This document shows, one piece after another, positions 61,604 to 64,000 of a stretch of 64,000 bases of DNA. This stretch comes from Streptomyces sp. DT2A-34 (lineage in GTDB: Bacteria > Actinomycetota > Actinomycetes > Streptomycetales > Streptomycetaceae). The stretch is taken from contig NZ_JASTWJ010000001.1 of assembly GCF_030499515.1 (NCBI RefSeq), positions 9,032,001 to 9,096,000 on the forward strand, in the 5' to 3' direction. Position numbers and translations under genes: made by a program. The notes beneath the pieces are model-generated. The model was given only the letters and a program-made list of their open reading frames with translations. It was not told the origin of the DNA and made no database searches. Position 1 is the stretch's first letter, and the number at the start of each line of letters is the position of its first letter.

Positions 61604-62152
61604 TCAGGCCTCTTCCGACGCCGCCCGCAACCGTCCGAACTCCTCCGCCATCGTCGCCGCCGTCCAATGCGCGTTCAGCCCGCTCGGATTCGGCAGCACC
61701 CACACGCGCGTGCCCCCGATCACCCGCTCCTGCGGGCCCACCTGGGCCTTGCGGTCGTCGAAGGCGGCCCGATAAGCGGTCACGCCCACCACGGCCAGCC
61801 AACGTGGCCGCAGCCGCGCCACCTTCGTCGCCAGCAGCCGCCCGCCCTCGCGATACTCCTCCGCGCTCAACTCGTCGGCCCGTGCCGTCGCCCGTGCCAC
61901 GACGTTCGTGATGCCGAGTCCGTAGGACAGCAACTCCTGCTGTTCCGACGGTTTCATGAGCCTCGGCGTGAAGCCGGACAGGTGCAGCACAGGCCAGAAA
62001 CGGTTGCCGGGGCGGGCGAAGTGATGGCCGGTCGCGGCCGTCATCAGACCGGGGTTGATGCCACAGAACAGCACATGGAGACCGTCCGCGACGACGTCCG
62101 GTACCAGACGGTCGCGAGCGGCCTCCAACTGCTCGGCGGTGAAGCGCGCCAT
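61604..62152 (-). CDS. mug: G/U mismatch-specific DNA glycosylase
   Basis: A 182-residue member of the uracil-DNA glycosylase superfamily (MUG/TDG type) that removes U or T from G mismatches. Motif 1 is FCGINPGL, followed by GHHFARPGNRFWP, and the C-terminal DNA-reading loop is LPNPSGLNAH, all characteristic. It lies 13 bp after purB on the same strand. Confidence 0.92.
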   Translation of the reverse strand: MARFTAEQLEAARDRLVPDVVADGLHVLFCGINPGLMTAATGHHFARPGNRFWPVLHLSGFTPRLMKPSEQQELLSYGLGITNVVARATARADELSAEEYREGGRLLATKVARLRPRWLAVVGVTAYRAAFDDRKAQVGPQERVIGGTRVWVLPNPSGLNAHWTAATMAEEFGRLRAASEEA

Positions 62153-62165
62153 GCCGAGCGACGCG

Positions 62166-63608
62166 CTAGAGGATGGCCCCGGGCGTGTAACCGGCGGCCT
62201 CCGGGCGCTGCTTCACGATCTCCTCGATGCGGCCCACGACGACGCCGACCTGGTCAGCCGCGGCGCCCGTGAAGGACAGCTTGTCGGCCATCAGCGCGTC
62301 CAACCGGTCGCGGTCGAGCGGGATGCGCTCGTCGGCGGCGAGCTTGTCGAGCAGCTCATTGCGCTCGGCGCCCTGCTCGCGCATCGCCAGCGCGGAGGCG
62401 ACGGCGTTCTCCTTGATCGCCTCGTGCGCCAGCTCTCGGCCCACGCCCGCGCGCACCGCGCCCATCAGCACCTTGGTGGTGGCGAGGAACGGCAGGTAAC
62501 GGTCCAGCTCACGCGCCACGACCGCGGGGAAGGCACCGAACTCGTCGAGCACCGTCAGGAACGTCTCCAGCAGACCGTCCAGCGCGAAGAACGCGTCCGG
62601 CAGCGCGACCCGGCGCACCACCGAGCAGGACACGTCGCCCTCGTTCCACTGGTCGCCCGCCAGCTCGCCCGTCATCGAGGCGTAGCCGCGCAGGATGACC
62701 ATCAGGCCGTTGACGCGCTCGCAGGACCGGGTGTTCATCTTGTGCGGCATCGCGGAGGAGCCGACCTGGCCCGGCTTGAAGCCCTCGGTCACCAGCTCGT
62801 GCCCGGCCATCAGCCGGATCGTCTTCGCCAGCGACGACGGCGCCGCCGCCAGCTGCACCAGCGCGGTCACGACCTCGTAGTCGAGCGAGCGCGGGTAGAC
62901 CTGGCCGACCGAGGTGAACGCCTGCGAGAAGCCCAGGTGCCCGGCGATCCGGTCCTCCAGGTCCGCCAGCTTCGACGCGTCCCCGCCGAGCAGGTCCAGC
63001 ATGTCCTGAGCCGTGCCCACCGGGCCCTTGATGCCGCGCAGCGGGTAGCGGCCGAGCAGCTCCTCGACCCGGCCGTACGCGACGAGCAGTTCGTCGGCGG
63101 CGGTCGCGAAGCGCTTGCCCAGCGTCGTGGCCTGCGCGGCGACGTTGTGCGAGCGGCCGGCCATGACCAGCTCGCCGTACTCGCCGGCCAGCTTGCCGAG
63201 GCGCGCCAGGACGGCGACCGTACGGTCGCGCGTCAGCTCCAGCGAGAGCCGGATCTGCAGCTGCTCGACGTTCTCCGTGAGGTCGCGGGACGTCATGCCC
63301 TTGTGCACGTGCTCGTGCCCGGCGAGGTCGTTGAACTCCTCGATCCGCGCCTTCACGTCATGCCGCGTGACCTTCTCGCGCTCGGCGATGGAGGCCAGGT
63401 CGACGGTGTCCAGGACACGCTCGTAGTCGGCGATCGCCTCGTCCGGAACCTCGATGCCGAGATCCTTCTGGGCCCGCAGCACAGCGAGCCAGAGCTGCCG
63501 CTCGAGCTTCACCTTCTGCTCGGGGGACCAGAGCGTGGCGAGCTCGGTGGAGGCGTAGCGTCCGGCGAGGACGTTCGGGATGCGGGGCTTGGCGGGCGCA
63601 GAAGTCAC
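62166..63608 (-). CDS. purB: adenylosuccinate lyase
   Basis: Cleaves SAICAR and adenylosuccinate in purine synthesis. It has 480 residues, of the fumarase/ASL superfamily, with TSRDLTENVEQLQ, the signature GSSAMPHKMN with the catalytic loop Ser, and RSHNVAAQATTLGKR. The GTG at 63608 is chosen; the frame extends to 63653 without a ribosome site. Confidence 0.95.
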   Translation of the reverse strand: MTSAPAKPRIPNVLAGRYASTELATLWSPEQKVKLERQLWLAVLRAQKDLGIEVPDEAIADYERVLDTVDLASIAEREKVTRHDVKARIEEFNDLAGHEHVHKGMTSRDLTENVEQLQIRLSLELTRDRTVAVLARLGKLAGEYGELVMAGRSHNVAAQATTLGKRFATAADELLVAYGRVEELLGRYPLRGIKGPVGTAQDMLDLLGGDASKLADLEDRIAGHLGFSQAFTSVGQVYPRSLDYEVVTALVQLAAAPSSLAKTIRLMAGHELVTEGFKPGQVGSSAMPHKMNTRSCERVNGLMVILRGYASMTGELAGDQWNEGDVSCSVVRRVALPDAFFALDGLLETFLTVLDEFGAFPAVVARELDRYLPFLATTKVLMGAVRAGVGRELAHEAIKENAVASALAMREQGAERNELLDKLAADERIPLDRDRLDALMADKLSFTGAAADQVGVVVGRIEEIVKQRPEAAGYTPGAIL

Positions 63609-64000
63609 GTGTACGGAGTTTACCCGGCGCCCCGAGGGCCCCCGATCGCGCATACGGTCCGGAGCACCCCAGGTCAGGCGTGCTCTGCACGCCGTCCTTC
63701 CGCTGGTCTGCGAGAGGGATCGCGAGACGGACGCTGCTGTCGCCGTCGGGGTGAGGCCGTCGGCCGTATGCAGGGCGATCCGGATACCGGGCGATCGGGT
63801 GAATTCCCTGGCCGTCGACGCGTCCTGGTTTCTGGGGCCCGCCTGTCTCGTTCATAGTCTGCAGGTCGTGGCGAGTGTGAACGTGCGGCATCACGGCTCC
63901 TGCGATGACCTCGCAAATCCCGGCAATCGACAAGATCGCGTCAATGACCGACGTTGGCTTCCCCATTCCGCCTGAGAGAAAGACAACGAGAATGCGACAG
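63609..64000. other. region upstream of purB without recognisable gene
   Basis: About 390 bases with no convincing coding frame on either strand. It should contain the purB promoter. A gene starting beyond the window edge is possible. Confidence 0.4.

Overview
This is a 64 kb piece of a Streptomyces-type actinobacterial chromosome. The DNA is GC-rich, many genes start with GTG, and GGAGG-type ribosome sites are common. The families are typical of the genus: SbcCD, an ECF41 sigma factor, a MocR regulator, PhoD, DUF885, Imm21 and ROK/GntR regulators. I cannot name the species.

Region 1 (1-18161) is ordinary chromosome: a cut-off lectin-like protein, a secreted carboxylesterase, a DedA protein, two hexapeptide-repeat proteins, an EamA exporter facing an XRE-cupin regulator, a metal exporter (CDF) facing an ArsR regulator, PobA, a CoA-binding protein, a SixA-like phosphatase, a YigZ protein and the sbcD-sbcC operon.

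Region 2 (about 18152-45190) is a degraded integrated element of about 27 kb inserted in the 3' end of sbcC. A perfect 185-bp copy of the sbcC end (17967-18151) is repeated at 45191-45375, so sbcC keeps an intact reading frame but ends in His instead of Ala. The element looks like a prophage remnant. It has a tyrosine integrase broken by about four frameshifts, a short head-tail gene run (DUF6093, gp10-like, tail terminator-like) and a lysis run (frameshifted amidase endolysin, holin). It has been invaded by six insertion sequences: one IS3, two identical 1303-bp IS3-family copies, two inverted copies of a 1686-bp IS5-like element carrying a passenger gene, and an 854-bp IS5-family element nested in one of these. 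Cargo includes a secreted NucA/NucB-type DNase, an HNH protein, a lipoprotein and a secreted metallopeptidase.

The most interesting part lies between the two IS3-family copies (27473-32853). It holds a decayed cas3 N-terminus, a single orphan type I-E CRISPR repeat, and a four-gene, translationally coupled cassette: a 26-codon peptide gene, a strong 15-bp stem-loop, a SagB/McbC-type flavin dehydrogenase, an MFS exporter and a GNAT acetyltransferase. The layout is that of a small RiPP (ribosomally made, modified peptide) pathway, but no YcaO, lanthipeptide synthetase, radical SAM or protease gene is nearby. I do not recognise it as a described system.

Region 3 (45386-64000) returns to chromosome: an Lrp regulator facing a rhodanese protein, an Imm21 gene fused by deletion to an SDR remnant, a DUF885 peptidase, a second Lrp regulator facing a trans-sulfuration-type PLP enzyme, a membrane ACT-GNAT protein, PhoD, a MocR regulator facing an EamA exporter, an alpha/beta hydrolase, an ECF41 sigma factor, GntR and ROK regulators, Mug glycosylase and PurB.
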